36,870 nucleotides of DNA from Gemmatimonadaceae bacterium (lineage in GTDB: Bacteria; Gemmatimonadota; Gemmatimonadetes; Gemmatimonadales; Gemmatimonadaceae), in NCBI GenBank assembly GCA_019694735.1, contig JAIBBJ010000082.1:1-36870 (forward strand). The letters are read 5' to 3'. Positions 9,529 to 19,709 of the stretch are shown here, in pieces; within the stretch, counting starts at the first letter, position 1, and the number at the start of each line of letters is the position of its first letter. The notes beneath the pieces are model-generated. The model saw nothing but the letters and a program-made list of their open reading frames with translations, searched no databases and was not told where the DNA came from. A program made the translations under genes and the position numbers.

Positions 9529-9542
9529 TGGCCGTGTATATT
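9514..9542 (+). promoter_or_regulatory. Probable bamA promoter
   Basis: TATATT (9537-9542) is a good -10 hexamer and stands out in a GC-rich background. Seventeen bases upstream is TGAACG (9514-9519), which matches the -35 consensus at only three of six positions. The predicted start of transcription falls at about 9549, which is also the A of the bamA ATG, so the message would be leaderless or nearly so. Confidence 0.45.
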
Positions 9543-9548
9543 CCAAGG

Positions 9549-11966
9549 ATGCTTCGATTTTCGCGCGTCGCGCTCGTCGCCCTCGTGGCGGCGGGGCCGC
9601 TCGCCGCCCAGGAGGCGGCGGGTGCCGCCGGGCGCTGCCTGACCCCGGACTCCCTCGACGTCCGGGGCAACGTGCGCGTCTCCCGCGAGGCGATCCTCGC
9701 GTCGTCCGGGCTCCGCACCGGCGCCGAGCAGAGCTTCCCGGTGATCCAGCGGGCGATCCGTGACCTGTTCGCGACGGGGGACTTCGACGACGTCAGCGTC
9801 ACCTGCGACCTGCCGAATCCCACCGGCGCGCTGCTCGTCGTCGCCGTGAAGGAACGACCGCTCCTCGCCTCGGTGGACGTGCAGGGGCCACGGCGCGTGA
9901 GCCCGCGACAGGTGCAGGACCGCGTCGAGCTGCTGCTCGGCCGCCCGGTGGACCCGGCGCAGGTCGCCCTGGCGATGAAGCGGATCGATTCGCTCTACCA
10001 GGCGAACGGCTACTACCTCGCCCGCGTCGTCCCGGAGACCAGCCAGGTCGCCGACCGCATCGGCATCACCTTCCGGGTGGACGAGGGGCGCCACCTCGCC
10101 ATCTCCGGGGTGACCGTCAACGGCAACCGTGCGCTCAGCGATGCGCAGGTGGCCGGGGCGATGAAGATCCGCCCCGAGGGCTTCTGGTTCTGGCAGAAGG
10201 GCGAGTTCGACGAGGACAAGTTCGCCGCCGACCTCGGCGAGCGGATCCCGAAGCTCTTCGCCGAGCGCGGCTTCGTCGACTTCCAGCTCGACCGCGACAC
10301 GCTGATCGTGGACCGGGAGCGCGGCAAGGCGATGATCCAGCTCGACCTGCGCGAGGGCGAGCAGTACCGCGTGAAGTCCTTCGAGGTGGTGGGGAACCGC
10401 CGGTTCCCGACCGACCAGATCGCGGCGCTCTATCCCTTCACCAACCGCGCGCCGTCGCTCACCGAGCGTGCGCGCGCGCTGGTCAAGCGCCGCCCACCGG
10501 CGACGAACGTGTTCGACCGGACGCGCTGGGAGGAGGCGACCCAGCAGGTCAGCACCCTCTACAGCAATGAGGGCTACATCTACGCGCAGGTGCGGCCGGT
10601 CGTCGAGCGGGATCCCACCGACTCGGCCGGCTACGTGCGCCTCCGCTGGGACATCGTCGAGAACACGCCGGCGATCATCAACCGCGTCGAGATCCTCGGC
10701 AACGACTTCACGGTCGAGAACTGCATCCGCGACCAGCTGGTCATCATCCCGGGCGACGTCTTCAACCAGGAGCGGATGATCCGCAGCTGGCGGTCGATCT
10801 CGAACCTCGGGTTCTTCGAGAACCCGCTGCCGTTCCCCGACGTGCGGCCGGCGAACGACAACGGCGACGTGGACATCGTGTTCCGCGTGAAGGAGAAGCG
10901 CACCGGCAACGTGAACTTCGGCGCGTCGGTGGGGCAGGGGACGGGACTCGGCGGCTTCATCGGGCTCGAGCAGCCGAACCTGTTCGGCAAGTGCAAGCGC
11001 GGGTCGCTGCAGTGGCAGTTCGGCCAGTACATCAACGACTTCAACGCGTCGTACACCGACCCGGCGGTGCGGGGGTCGCTGATCTCGACCCAGCTGACCG
11101 GCTACCGCTCCATGGCGCGCTTCCGGATCGCCGATCTCGGTCGCACCACCCGGACCGGCGGCAACCTGCGCGTGGGCTTCCCCTTCCCGGAGAGCCGGTT
11201 CACGCGGGTGTTCGTCTCGTACGGCCTCGAGTCGGTGCGCTACGGTAACGACGGCCTCCTCGGGACGATCACGACGAACCGCTGCGAGGGGTGCATCCGC
11301 TCGACGGTCGGGTTCGACGTCACGCGTGATACGCGCCTCGACATGCCGTTCGCGACCGAGGGGCAGCTGCAGACCTTCAGCGCGCAGTTCAACGGCGGCC
11401 CGCTCGGCGGCACGGCGACCTACCAGCGGTACACGACCGAGTTCCGGTCGTACACGGTCCTCGCGCGGCTCGGCGGCAAGAAGCCGGGCTCGCAGCCGCT
11501 GCGGCTCACGTTCGGCCTCACGTCGCGCGCGGGCGCGCTGTTCGGCGACGCCGGCGACTTCTTCTGGTCGCAGAAGTTCTCGATGGGCGGCGTGCAGTTC
11601 GGCGAGATGCTGCGCGGCTACCCCGAGTTCTCGATCACGCCGAACGGCTACCTCGCGGGGACCGGCACCTACAACGCGCAGACCGAGTCGTTCGGCAACG
11701 CGTTCTTCGCGAGCACGGCCGAGATCGGCCTGCGCTTCAACCAGTCCGTGTACCTGAACCTGTTCTACGATGCCGGCAACGTCTGGGCGAACCCGCGGGA
11801 TTTCGATCCCACGCGGCTCTTCCGGGGCTCCGGCATCGGGGTGTCCACCGTCACGCCGCTCGGTCCGCTCGGGATCGACTACGCGTACGGGTTCGATCGC
11901 CGCGACGTCAACGGGCTGCCGGCTCCCCGGTGGCAGCTGCACTTCCGGCTTGGCCAGATCTTCTAA
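9549..11966 (+). CDS. bamA: Outer membrane protein assembly factor BamA (Omp85 family)
   Basis: Central component of the machine that folds and inserts beta-barrel proteins into the outer membrane. I chose ATG 9549 because it opens a good signal peptide (positive MLRFSR, hydrophobic core, ending PLAAQ with Gln21 as probable +1). The same frame extends further upstream, but that part only shadows clpC. Of 805 residues, roughly 30-440 hold tandem POTRA domains. From about 455 (VNFGASVG) a 16-stranded barrel follows, with the L6 motif as LRGY (about 688), a variant of (V/I)RG(F/Y). The protein ends in Phe (RLGQIF), as expected for an outer membrane barrel. It begins a long envelope operon with skp and the lpx genes. 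Confidence 0.95.
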   Translation: MLRFSRVALVALVAAGPLAAQEAAGAAGRCLTPDSLDVRGNVRVSREAILASSGLRTGAEQSFPVIQRAIRDLFATGDFDDVSVTCDLPNPTGALLVVAVKERPLLASVDVQGPRRVSPRQVQDRVELLLGRPVDPAQVALAMKRIDSLYQANGYYLARVVPETSQVADRIGITFRVDEGRHLAISGVTVNGNRALSDAQVAGAMKIRPEGFWFWQKGEFDEDKFAADLGERIPKLFAERGFVDFQLDRDTLIVDRERGKAMIQLDLREGEQYRVKSFEVVGNRRFPTDQIAALYPFTNRAPSLTERARALVKRRPPATNVFDRTRWEEATQQVSTLYSNEGYIYAQVRPVVERDPTDSAGYVRLRWDIVENTPAIINRVEILGNDFTVENCIRDQLVIIPGDVFNQERMIRSWRSISNLGFFENPLPFPDVRPANDNGDVDIVFRVKEKRTGNVNFGASVGQGTGLGGFIGLEQPNLFGKCKRGSLQWQFGQYINDFNASYTDPAVRGSLISTQLTGYRSMARFRIADLGRTTRTGGNLRVGFPFPESRFTRVFVSYGLESVRYGNDGLLGTITTNRCEGCIRSTVGFDVTRDTRLDMPFATEGQLQTFSAQFNGGPLGGTATYQRYTTEFRSYTVLARLGGKKPGSQPLRLTFGLTSRAGALFGDAGDFFWSQKFSMGGVQFGEMLRGYPEFSITPNGYLAGTGTYNAQTESFGNAFFASTAEIGLRFNQSVYLNLFYDAGNVWANPRDFDPTRLFRGSGIGVSTVTPLGPLGIDYAYGFDRRDVNGLPAPRWQLHFRLGQIF

Positions 11967-11982
11967 CCGCTCGGAGTCCCAC

Positions 11983-12618
11983 ATGAACGTCCGTTCGCGC
12001 GGCCTCGTCGCCGCTCTCCTCACCCTCACCGCCGCGGCGCCGCTCGCCGCGCAGAAGGTCGGCTACGTCGACACCCGGAAGATCCTGTCCGAGATGCCGG
12101 GGCGCGCGCAGGTGGAGGCCCGCCTCCGCACCGACATGGAAGCGCTGCAGGGGCGCGAGAAGAAGATGGTCGACTCGCTGAACGCGATGGTGACGGCCTT
12201 CCAGGCCGACTCCGCGAAGCTGACGGCCGAGGACCGCACGAAGCGCTTCACGGCGCTGCAGGCGTACGACGCGCAGTACCGCGACACGCTCGCGGCGCTG
12301 CAGCAGGAGGCCCAGCAGATGCAGTCCGACGCGATGCAGCCGCTCTTCGACCAGATCAAGCTCGCGCTCGACGAGGTCCGTGGTGCGGACGGCTACGCGC
12401 TGATCTTCGACATCGGCTCGCAGGCCAACGCGATCGTCGCGATGGACCGCAACCTCGACATCTCGGACAAGGTCATCGCCAAGATCCGCACGATGCCGCA
12501 GGCGGGGCGTCCCGCCCGCCCGGCGACGCAGCCCGCGGCCCAGCCGGCCGCCCAGCCCGCGCCCACGCGTCCGCCGGCAGGCCCGGTCTCGCAGCCGGCC
12601 GGGGTGCGCAAGCCGTAA
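11983..12618 (+). CDS. skp: OmpH/Skp family periplasmic chaperone with Pro/Ala/Gln-rich tail
   Basis: Skp-like trimeric chaperones hold unfolded outer membrane proteins on their way to BamA. ATG 11983 gives a 211-residue precursor with a signal peptide ending PLAAQ (Gln24 as probable +1). KVGYVDTRKILSEMPG then matches the family start. Long charged helices (about 45-130, coiled-coil-like) and the usual C-terminal body strand segment (DGYALIFDIG) follow. The last 40 or so residues (172-211) are a low-complexity tail with PAAQPAAQPA repeats, absent from E. coli Skp. The gene lies 16 bases downstream of bamA and 27 bases before lpxD, the bamA-skp-lpxD order also seen in Proteobacteria. Confidence 0.9.
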   Translation: MNVRSRGLVAALLTLTAAAPLAAQKVGYVDTRKILSEMPGRAQVEARLRTDMEALQGREKKMVDSLNAMVTAFQADSAKLTAEDRTKRFTALQAYDAQYRDTLAALQQEAQQMQSDAMQPLFDQIKLALDEVRGADGYALIFDIGSQANAIVAMDRNLDISDKVIAKIRTMPQAGRPARPATQPAAQPAAQPAPTRPPAGPVSQPAGVRKP

Positions 12619-12645
12619 CCGTCCGACATCGGCCGCCCACCCCCG

Positions 12646-13685
12646 ATGTCCAGCCGCCCGCCCACCCCGATCCGCCTCGCCGACGTCGCCCGCGCCGTCG
12701 GCGGGGCGGTCGTCGGGGATGGTGAGGCGACCGTCGCCGGGATCGCGTCGCTCGACCGCGCCGCCCCCGGCGACCTGAGCTTCCTGGCGTCGCCGAAGTA
12801 CGCGGCGCTCTTCGCTGGGACGCGGGCGACCGGCGTCCTCGTGACGCCCGAGCTCGCCGACGCCCCCGGGGCGTGCGCCAATCGCGTGGTGGTCGCGCGG
12901 CCGCATGAGGCGATGCTCGCGCTGCTGCCGCGCTTCTACCGGATGCCCGCGAAGCCGTTCGAGGGCGTGCACCCGTCCGCGGTCGTCGAGCCGGGGGCGG
13001 TCATCGCGCCAGACGCCTGCGTCGAGGCATTGGCGGTGATCGGGGCCGGGGCGGCGATCGGCGCCGGCGCGTGGATCGGCCCGCACTGCGTCGTCGGGGA
13101 GGGGGTGACGGTCGGCAGCGGGACGCGGCTCGTGAGCCACGTGACGCTCTACCCGGGCGCCGCGGTGGGGGACCGCTGCCTCCTGCATGCCGGCGTCCGC
13201 ATCGGCAGCGACGGCTTCGGGTTCGTCTTCCAGGACGGCCAACACCGGAAGATCCCGCATGTGGGGCGGTGCGTGGTCGGCGACGACGTGGAGATCGGGG
13301 CGAACAGCACCGTCGACCGGGGGTCCATCGATGCGACGGAGATCGGGGCGGGGACGAAGCTCGACAACCTCGTCCACATCGGCCACAACGTGCGCGTCGG
13401 CCGGCTCTGCCTGATGGCCGCCGGTACGATGATCGCCGGCAGCGCGCGCATCGAGGACGGCGTGACGCTGGCCGGGCAAGTGGGTGTCTCGGGCCACCTG
13501 ACCATCGGGGCGAAGGCGGTGGTGACCGCCCAGGCGGGCGTGATCAACGACGTGCCGGCGGGGCAGGTCTACGGGGGCTTCCCGGCGCGACCGCAGAAGC
13601 AGGTGATGCGCGGGTACGCGGCCGTCGCGAGGCTCCCCGAGCTGCTGCGCCGCATCGAGCAGTTGCTCAAGCGCGAGCCGGACGC

Positions 13686-13689
<4 letters not shown>
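12646..13689 (+). CDS. lpxD: UDP-3-O-acylglucosamine N-acyltransferase
   Basis: Third step of lipid A synthesis: adds the N-linked acyl chain from acyl-ACP to UDP-3-O-acyl-glucosamine. The 347-residue protein has the N-terminal uridine-binding domain (about 10-105) followed by many left-handed beta-helix hexapeptide repeats. VHIGHN places the catalytic His at about 247 (E. coli His239). A C-terminal helix (LLRRIEQLLKRE) is present. It is in the same operon as skp and overlaps lpxC-fabZ by GTGA. Confidence 0.95.
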
Positions 13690-14962
<1,273 letters not shown>

Positions 14963-14966
<4 letters not shown>

Positions 14967-15739
14967 GCGCCCGCATCCATCCCACCGCGATCGTCCATCC
15001 GGACGCGCAGCTCGCCGACGACGTCGAGGTCGGCGCGTGGGCCTACGTCGGTCCGCACTGCACGGTCGGTGCCGGCAGCATCATCCAGATGCGCGCCGTC
15101 CTCGAGGAGCACGTGCACCTCGCCCCGCGCGTCACGGTCGGCATCGGCTCGGTGCTCGGCGGCAAGCCGCAGGACCTCAAGTTCAAGGGCGAGGTCACGA
15201 CGGTCGAGGTCGGCGAGGGCACGACGATCCGCGAGTACGCGACCCTCAACCGCGGCACCTCGGAGTCCCACAAGACCACGGTCGGCCGGAACTGCTTCCT
15301 GATGTCGTACGTGCATCTCGCGCACGACTGCCATATCGGCGACGGCGTGATCATCTCCAATGGCACCCAGCTCGCCGGCCACGTCAAGATCGACGACCAT
15401 GCGATCGTCTCGGGGCTCTGCGCCGTGCACCAGTTCGCGAAGATCGGCCGCCACGCCTTCGTCGGCGGCATGTCGCGCGTCGCGAAGGACATCCCGCCGT
15501 TCGTGAAGGCGGTGGGGAACCCGGTGAAGCTGTACGGGCTCAACTCGGTCGGGTTGCAGCGGCGCGGCTTCCCCGAGCCGGTCGTGTCCGAGCTGAAGCG
15601 CGCCTACCGCCTGTTCTTCCGCTCCGACGTCAACATCTCGCAGGCGATGGAGCGCGCGGCCACCGAGCTGAAGGATTTCCCCGAGGTGAAGGCCTTCATC
15701 GCGTTCGTCGAGGCCAGCGGCCGGGGGATCGTCATTTGA
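14963..15739 (+). CDS. lpxA: Acyl-[ACP]-UDP-N-acetylglucosamine O-acyltransferase
   Basis: First step of lipid A synthesis: transfers a 3-hydroxyacyl chain from ACP to the 3-position of UDP-GlcNAc (or of its 3-amino analogue in some bacteria). The 258-residue protein is a left-handed beta-helix of hexapeptide repeats with the catalytic His121 in AHDCHIGD (E. coli His125). [18 protein letters not shown] and the C-terminal helical domain (about 195-258) follow. It overlaps the fusion gene by ATGA and the next gene by TTGA. Substrate choice between GlcNAc and GlcNAc3N cannot be read from the sequence, and matters because of the oxidoreductase that follows. Confidence 0.95.
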
Positions 15740-16752
15740 CCGCCCCTGCCACCGCCCCGGTCCGGATCGGCGTCGTCGGCACCGGAAGCCTCGGCTACCA
15801 CCACGCGCGCATCCTGCGCGACGTCCCCGGCGTCGCGTTTCGCGGCTTCTTCGAGGCCAACCCCGAGCGGGCCGGCGTGGTCCAGCGCGAGCTCGGCGTC
15901 CGTGCCTACGCGACGCTCGACGCGCTGCTCGACGACGTCGATGCGGTCTCGGTCGTCGTCCCGACCTCGCGCCACCACGAGGTGGCGATGGCGGCGCTCG
16001 CGAAGGGGAAGCACCTCCTGATCGAGAAGCCGATCACGGTGACGCTCGCCGAGGCGGACGAGCTCCTCGCGCTCGCCGAGCGCAACGGCCTGCTGGTCCA
16101 GATCGGGCACATCGAGCGGTTCAACCGTGCCATCCGGGCGGCCCTCCCGCATGTCCGCTCGCCGCTCTTCATCGACTCCGACCGCCTCGCGCCGTTCAAC
16201 CCGCGCGGCTCGGACGTGGCGGTGGTGCTCGACCTCATGATCCACGACATCGACCTGGTGCTGACCCTCACCGGCTCGCCGGTGAAGGACGTCTCCGCGG
16301 CCGGGCTCGGCGTGCTCACGCCGTCGGTCGACATCGCCGATGCGCGCATCACGTTCCAGAACGGTGCGGTGGCGACCATCACGTCGAGCCGCGTCTCCAA
16401 GGAGCGGATGCGCAAGCTCCGGCTCTTCCAGAAGAACGGCTATCTCTCGCTCGATCTCGCGGCGGGCACCGGCGAGTTCTACCACCTGCGCGGCGACGTG
16501 GACCTCGCCGCGCTCGCGAAGCAGGCCCAGCCGCTGGAGGCCTTCGTGGAGCGCGTGGTGATCGACGCGCCCGAGGGCGAGCCGTTGCGGCTGGAGCTCG
16601 AGAGCTTCGTTGCGGCACTCCGCGGGGCGCAGCCGGTCGCGGTGACGGGGCGCGCGGGACGCGACGCCCTCGCGGTGGCGTTGCGGATCGTGGCCGACAT
16701 CGAGCGCGCCCGCGCGGCGATCGGCGGCCTGGCGCCGGGCCGCGGTGCGTGA
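15736..16752 (+). CDS. Gfo/Idh/MocA family NAD(P)-dependent oxidoreductase within the lipid A operon
   Basis: The 338-residue protein has a Rossmann dinucleotide-binding motif (GVVGTGSLG, 12-20), the family EKP motif (97-99, Lys98 catalytic) and DLMIHDID (166-173) with the expected catalytic Asp/His. The enzyme therefore looks active on a sugar or sugar nucleotide. It starts with TTG 15736 (TTGA overlap with lpxA) and overlaps lpxB by eight bases, so it is made with the lipid A enzymes. GnnA of Acidithiobacillus, which oxidises UDP-GlcNAc at C3 on the way to UDP-GlcNAc3N, is in this family and lies between lpxA and lpxB. However, no GnnB aminotransferase is present here. A nucleotide-sugar dehydrogenase acting on a lipid A precursor is the best inference; GnnA is not established. 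Confidence 0.88.
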   Translation: MTAPATAPVRIGVVGTGSLGYHHARILRDVPGVAFRGFFEANPERAGVVQRELGVRAYATLDALLDDVDAVSVVVPTSRHHEVAMAALAKGKHLLIEKPITVTLAEADELLALAERNGLLVQIGHIERFNRAIRAALPHVRSPLFIDSDRLAPFNPRGSDVAVVLDLMIHDIDLVLTLTGSPVKDVSAAGLGVLTPSVDIADARITFQNGAVATITSSRVSKERMRKLRLFQKNGYLSLDLAAGTGEFYHLRGDVDLAALAKQAQPLEAFVERVVIDAPEGEPLRLELESFVAALRGAQPVAVTGRAGRDALAVALRIVADIERARAAIGGLAPGRGA

Positions 16753-17851
16753 ACTCCTGATCCTCGCGGGCGAGGCCTCGGGCGACCTGCACGGCTCGAT
16801 CCTCGCCGAGCGGCTCCGGGCCCTGCGGCCCGACGTCGCGCTCGTGGGCACCGGTGGTGCGCGGATGCGCGCCGCCGGCGTCGAGATGCTCGAGGAGCAC
16901 GAGGGGGTCGTCGGCTTCGTCGAGGTGCTGCGGCACATCCCCGCGCACTGGCGGCTGCTGAAGCGCATCGAAGCGCGGATGGACTCCGGGCGCGTCGCCC
17001 TCGTCGTCTGCATCGACTACCCGGGCTTCAACATGCGGGTCGCCGCCGCGGCGCACGCGCGCGGCATCCCCGTGCTCTACTACATCACGCCGCAGGTGTG
17101 GGCGTGGCGCGCCGGCCGCATGCGGACCATGGCCCGGATCATCGCGCGGGCGGCGGTCATCCTCCCGTTCGAGGAGGCGCTGCTGCGCGGGGCGGGGGTG
17201 AACGCCACCTTCGTCGGCCATCCGCTGCTCGACCGTGCCGTCGCCATGCCGTCGCGTGCCGAGGCCCGCGCCCGGCTCGGCCTGGCTGGCGACGCGCCGG
17301 TGCTGGCCCTCTTCCCGGGCAGCCGCGCCCAGGAGATCCGCCGGCACCTCGCCGACTTCGTGGCCGTCGCGCGCGAGCTCGAGCGTCGGCGGCCGGGGCT
17401 GCGCGTGGTCCTCAGCGTCGCGCCGACGATCGACTTCCGCGACGACGAGGTCCCGTTCCCGATGGTCCGCTCCGCCTCGTTCGACGTGCTGCGCGCGGCG
17501 GACGCGGCGCTCTGCAAGAGCGGCACGACGACGCTCGAGGCCGCGGTGGCCGGCTGTCCGTGCGCGATCGTCTATCGCACCTCGGCCATCTCATACCTCA
17601 TCGCGAAGCGCCTCGTGCGGATCCCACACATCGGGCTGCTGAACATCGTCGCCGGCCGCGAGGTCGCGCCGGAGTTCGTGCAGGATGCGTTCCGGCCGGT
17701 GCCGGTCGCCGACGCGCTCGCGCCGTTGCTCGAGGCGTCGGATCCGCGGCGCGCGGCGATGGTGGAGGGACTCGCCGACGTCCGGCGCCGCCTCGGCGAG
17801 CCGGGCGCGACCACGCGCGTCGCCGCGATGGCGGCGGAGATGCTCGGGTGA
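16745..17851 (+). CDS. lpxB: Lipid-A-disaccharide synthase
   Basis: Glycosyltransferase (family GT19) that joins lipid X to UDP-2,3-diacylglucosamine to form the lipid A disaccharide at the inner membrane. The 368-residue protein begins with LLILAGEASGDLHG, whose GEASGD is the LpxB signature. It also contains YYITPQVWAWR, LALFPGSRAQEI and CKSGTTTLEAAVAGCP, all expected. Start is GTG 16745, eight bases inside the oxidoreductase gene. Its substrate donor requires LpxH, LpxI or LpxG, none of which is in this window. Confidence 0.95.
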   Translation: MRELLILAGEASGDLHGSILAERLRALRPDVALVGTGGARMRAAGVEMLEEHEGVVGFVEVLRHIPAHWRLLKRIEARMDSGRVALVVCIDYPGFNMRVAAAAHARGIPVLYYITPQVWAWRAGRMRTMARIIARAAVILPFEEALLRGAGVNATFVGHPLLDRAVAMPSRAEARARLGLAGDAPVLALFPGSRAQEIRRHLADFVAVARELERRRPGLRVVLSVAPTIDFRDDEVPFPMVRSASFDVLRAADAALCKSGTTTLEAAVAGCPCAIVYRTSAISYLIAKRLVRIPHIGLLNIVAGREVAPEFVQDAFRPVPVADALAPLLEASDPRRAAMVEGLADVRRRLGEPGATTRVAAMAAEMLG

Positions 17852-18618
17852 CCGACGAGGCGCGCCGGCCGGCGGCCGCTCCGGCCCCTCCTTCCACGGC
17901 CGGCCCCGCCCCCGGCGCGGCGCCTCCGACAGCGCCGGACGCCGCGGCCGCGGAGCGGGCGCGCGCGCGCGCGACGCGTGATGCATGGAAGCTCCGATGG
18001 GCGCCCGCACTCGGCCTGCCGCTGCTGTCGCTCCTCGGCAGCACCTGGCGGGTCGAGGAGGAGCGGCACCCGGAGTTCGCGGCGCTCCTCGCCGCCGGGC
18101 GGCCACACCTGCTCGCCGTGTGGCACGGGCATCTGCTCGGCGCGGTCTGGGCGAACCGCTACCGCGGCATCTGCGCGATGGCGAGCCAGCATGGGGATGG
18201 CGAGATCATCACGCGCGTGATGCGGCGGTGGGGCTACCGCCACGTGCGCGGCTCGAGTTCACGTGGCGGGCGCGAGGCCCTCATCGAGATGATCCGCGAG
18301 TTGGAGCGGGGCAGCGTGTTCGCGATCACCCCCGATGGTCCGCGCGGGCCGGCTGGGGTGCCGCAGCCGGGGGTGCTGGTCGCTTCGCGCCGGACCGGCG
18401 TGCCGATCGTCCCGCTCCGTGTGGACGCGTCCCGGGCCTGGTTCCTCGCGAGCTGGGACCGGTTCCGGGTGCCGAAGCCGTTCAGCCACGTGCGGGTCAC
18501 GTACGGCGCCCCGTGGGTCGCGACCGGCGTGGATGAAGCGGCCCGCGCCGAGTTCTCCGCGCGGATGGGACCCGCGATCCCCGCCGACCTGCCCCCGGTC
18601 CGGCGGGCGCGCGCATGA
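17848..18618 (+). CDS. DUF374 / lysophospholipid acyltransferase family protein
   Basis: The 256-residue protein belongs to the DUF374 branch of the PlsC-like acyltransferases. Diagnostic segments are VWHGHLLG (91-98), SQHGDGEII (113-121), RGSSSRGGREAL (134-145) and TPDGPRGP (161-168). It is likely an inner-membrane-associated acyltransferase acting on lipid A or a related lipid, inferred from its place between lpxB and lpxK with GTGA and ATGA overlaps. No late acyltransferase of the LpxL/LpxM type is seen nearby, so it might fill that role, but the family's reaction is not firmly known. The first 45 residues are an Ala/Pro-rich tail outside the domain. Start is GTG 17848; I see no in-frame ATG that would shorten the tail. 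Confidence 0.85.
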   Translation: MTDEARRPAAAPAPPSTAGPAPGAAPPTAPDAAAAERARARATRDAWKLRWAPALGLPLLSLLGSTWRVEEERHPEFAALLAAGRPHLLAVWHGHLLGAVWANRYRGICAMASQHGDGEIITRVMRRWGYRHVRGSSSRGGREALIEMIRELERGSVFAITPDGPRGPAGVPQPGVLVASRRTGVPIVPLRVDASRAWFLASWDRFRVPKPFSHVRVTYGAPWVATGVDEAARAEFSARMGPAIPADLPPVRRARA

Positions 18619-19652
18619 CGCGCGACACGGGGCGCCGGGCGGCGGCCGTCGAGGCGCTCTGGCGGCGCGACGCGCTCGGCACGCGCCTCCTCGCCCCGGC
18701 GGGGTGGCTCTACGCCGCGGGCACCTGGGTGCGGAACGGCCTGTACGACCTCGGCCTCGCGCGCGCACACGCGCTCGGCCTCCCCGCCGTGAGCGTCGGC
18801 AACCTCTCGGTGGGCGGCACGGGGAAGACGCCGATCTCGGCGTGGGTGGCACAGTGGTTCGAGGCGAAGGGCCTTCGTCCGGGGATCCTGCTGCGCGGCT
18901 ACGGCGACGACGAGCCGCTCGTGCACCGCCGCCTCACGCCGGGTGCGGTCGTCGTTGCGGCGGCCGACCGCGTGACGGGTGCTGCGGCGGCCCGCGGGGA
19001 GGGGGCGCAGGTACTGGTCCTCGATGATGCGTTCCAGCACCGGCGCGCGCGGCGCGACGTGGATCTCGTGCTCCTGTCGGCCGACTGGCGCGGCTCGATG
19101 CGGCCCCTTCCGGCCGGCCCTTTCCGAGAAGGACTCGGGGCATTGCGGCGCGCGGACGGGATCATCGTGACGCGGAAGCAGGCGGACCCGGACGAGGCCG
19201 ACGCGGTGCTCCGGCGGGCGCGGCCCCACGTCGGTGGGGACGTCGCGGCGATCGTGCATCTGGCGCCGGGGGACCTGGTCGCGGTCGCGGGAGCCTCGGT
19301 CGTCCCGCGCCGCCCACTCGCGGACCTCCGCGGGGCCCGCGTCCTCGCGATCTCGGCGATCGGTGACCCGGCCGCGTATGCGGGCCAGCTGGCCGCGCTC
19401 GGCGCGGCGGTCGAGGCCGCGGCGTACCCGGACCATCACGCCTTCACTGCCGAGGATGCGGCCACGCTCGCCCGGCGTGGCGCGGCCGTGGACGTGGTCG
19501 TCTGTACGCTGAAGGACGCCGTGAAGCTGGAGGGGCGCTGGCCTGCCCAAGCCCCCCCGCTGTGGTATCTTTCGCAGGCGGTCAGGGTCGAGCGCGGGGG
19601 GGCCGAGCTGGACGCCCTCCTGGGGCGATCAGCGGCCGCAGGCGCTCCCTGA
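18615..19652 (+). CDS. lpxK: Tetraacyldisaccharide 4'-kinase
   Basis: Phosphorylates the 4'-position of the lipid A disaccharide at the cytoplasmic face of the inner membrane. The 345-residue protein has the P-loop SVGGTGKTP (65-73) and the family's LRPGILLRGYGDDEP segment. DDAFQHRR (normally DDGFQH) and an N-terminal hydrophobic helix for membrane attachment are also present. It overlaps the DUF374 gene by ATGA and ends the envelope operon. A TGgTATCTT element (19563-19571) near its 3' end could be an extended -10 promoter for the following dehydrogenase, though the -35 is poor. Confidence 0.94.
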   Translation: MTRDTGRRAAAVEALWRRDALGTRLLAPAGWLYAAGTWVRNGLYDLGLARAHALGLPAVSVGNLSVGGTGKTPISAWVAQWFEAKGLRPGILLRGYGDDEPLVHRRLTPGAVVVAAADRVTGAAAARGEGAQVLVLDDAFQHRRARRDVDLVLLSADWRGSMRPLPAGPFREGLGALRRADGIIVTRKQADPDEADAVLRRARPHVGGDVAAIVHLAPGDLVAVAGASVVPRRPLADLRGARVLAISAIGDPAAYAGQLAALGAAVEAAAYPDHHAFTAEDAATLARRGAAVDVVVCTLKDAVKLEGRWPAQAPPLWYLSQAVRVERGGAELDALLGRSAAAGAP

Positions 19653-19709
19653 GGCACTCCCCGACCCCCTGAATCGCCGGCCCCCGTGGCTGGTGCTCCC
19701 CCGACAACA

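Noticed and set aside
19686-19709. GTG 19686 as the glutamate dehydrogenase start
   Set aside because: It adds only eight Ala/Pro/Thr residues. ATG 19710 begins a more typical N-terminus, though the GTG cannot be fully excluded.
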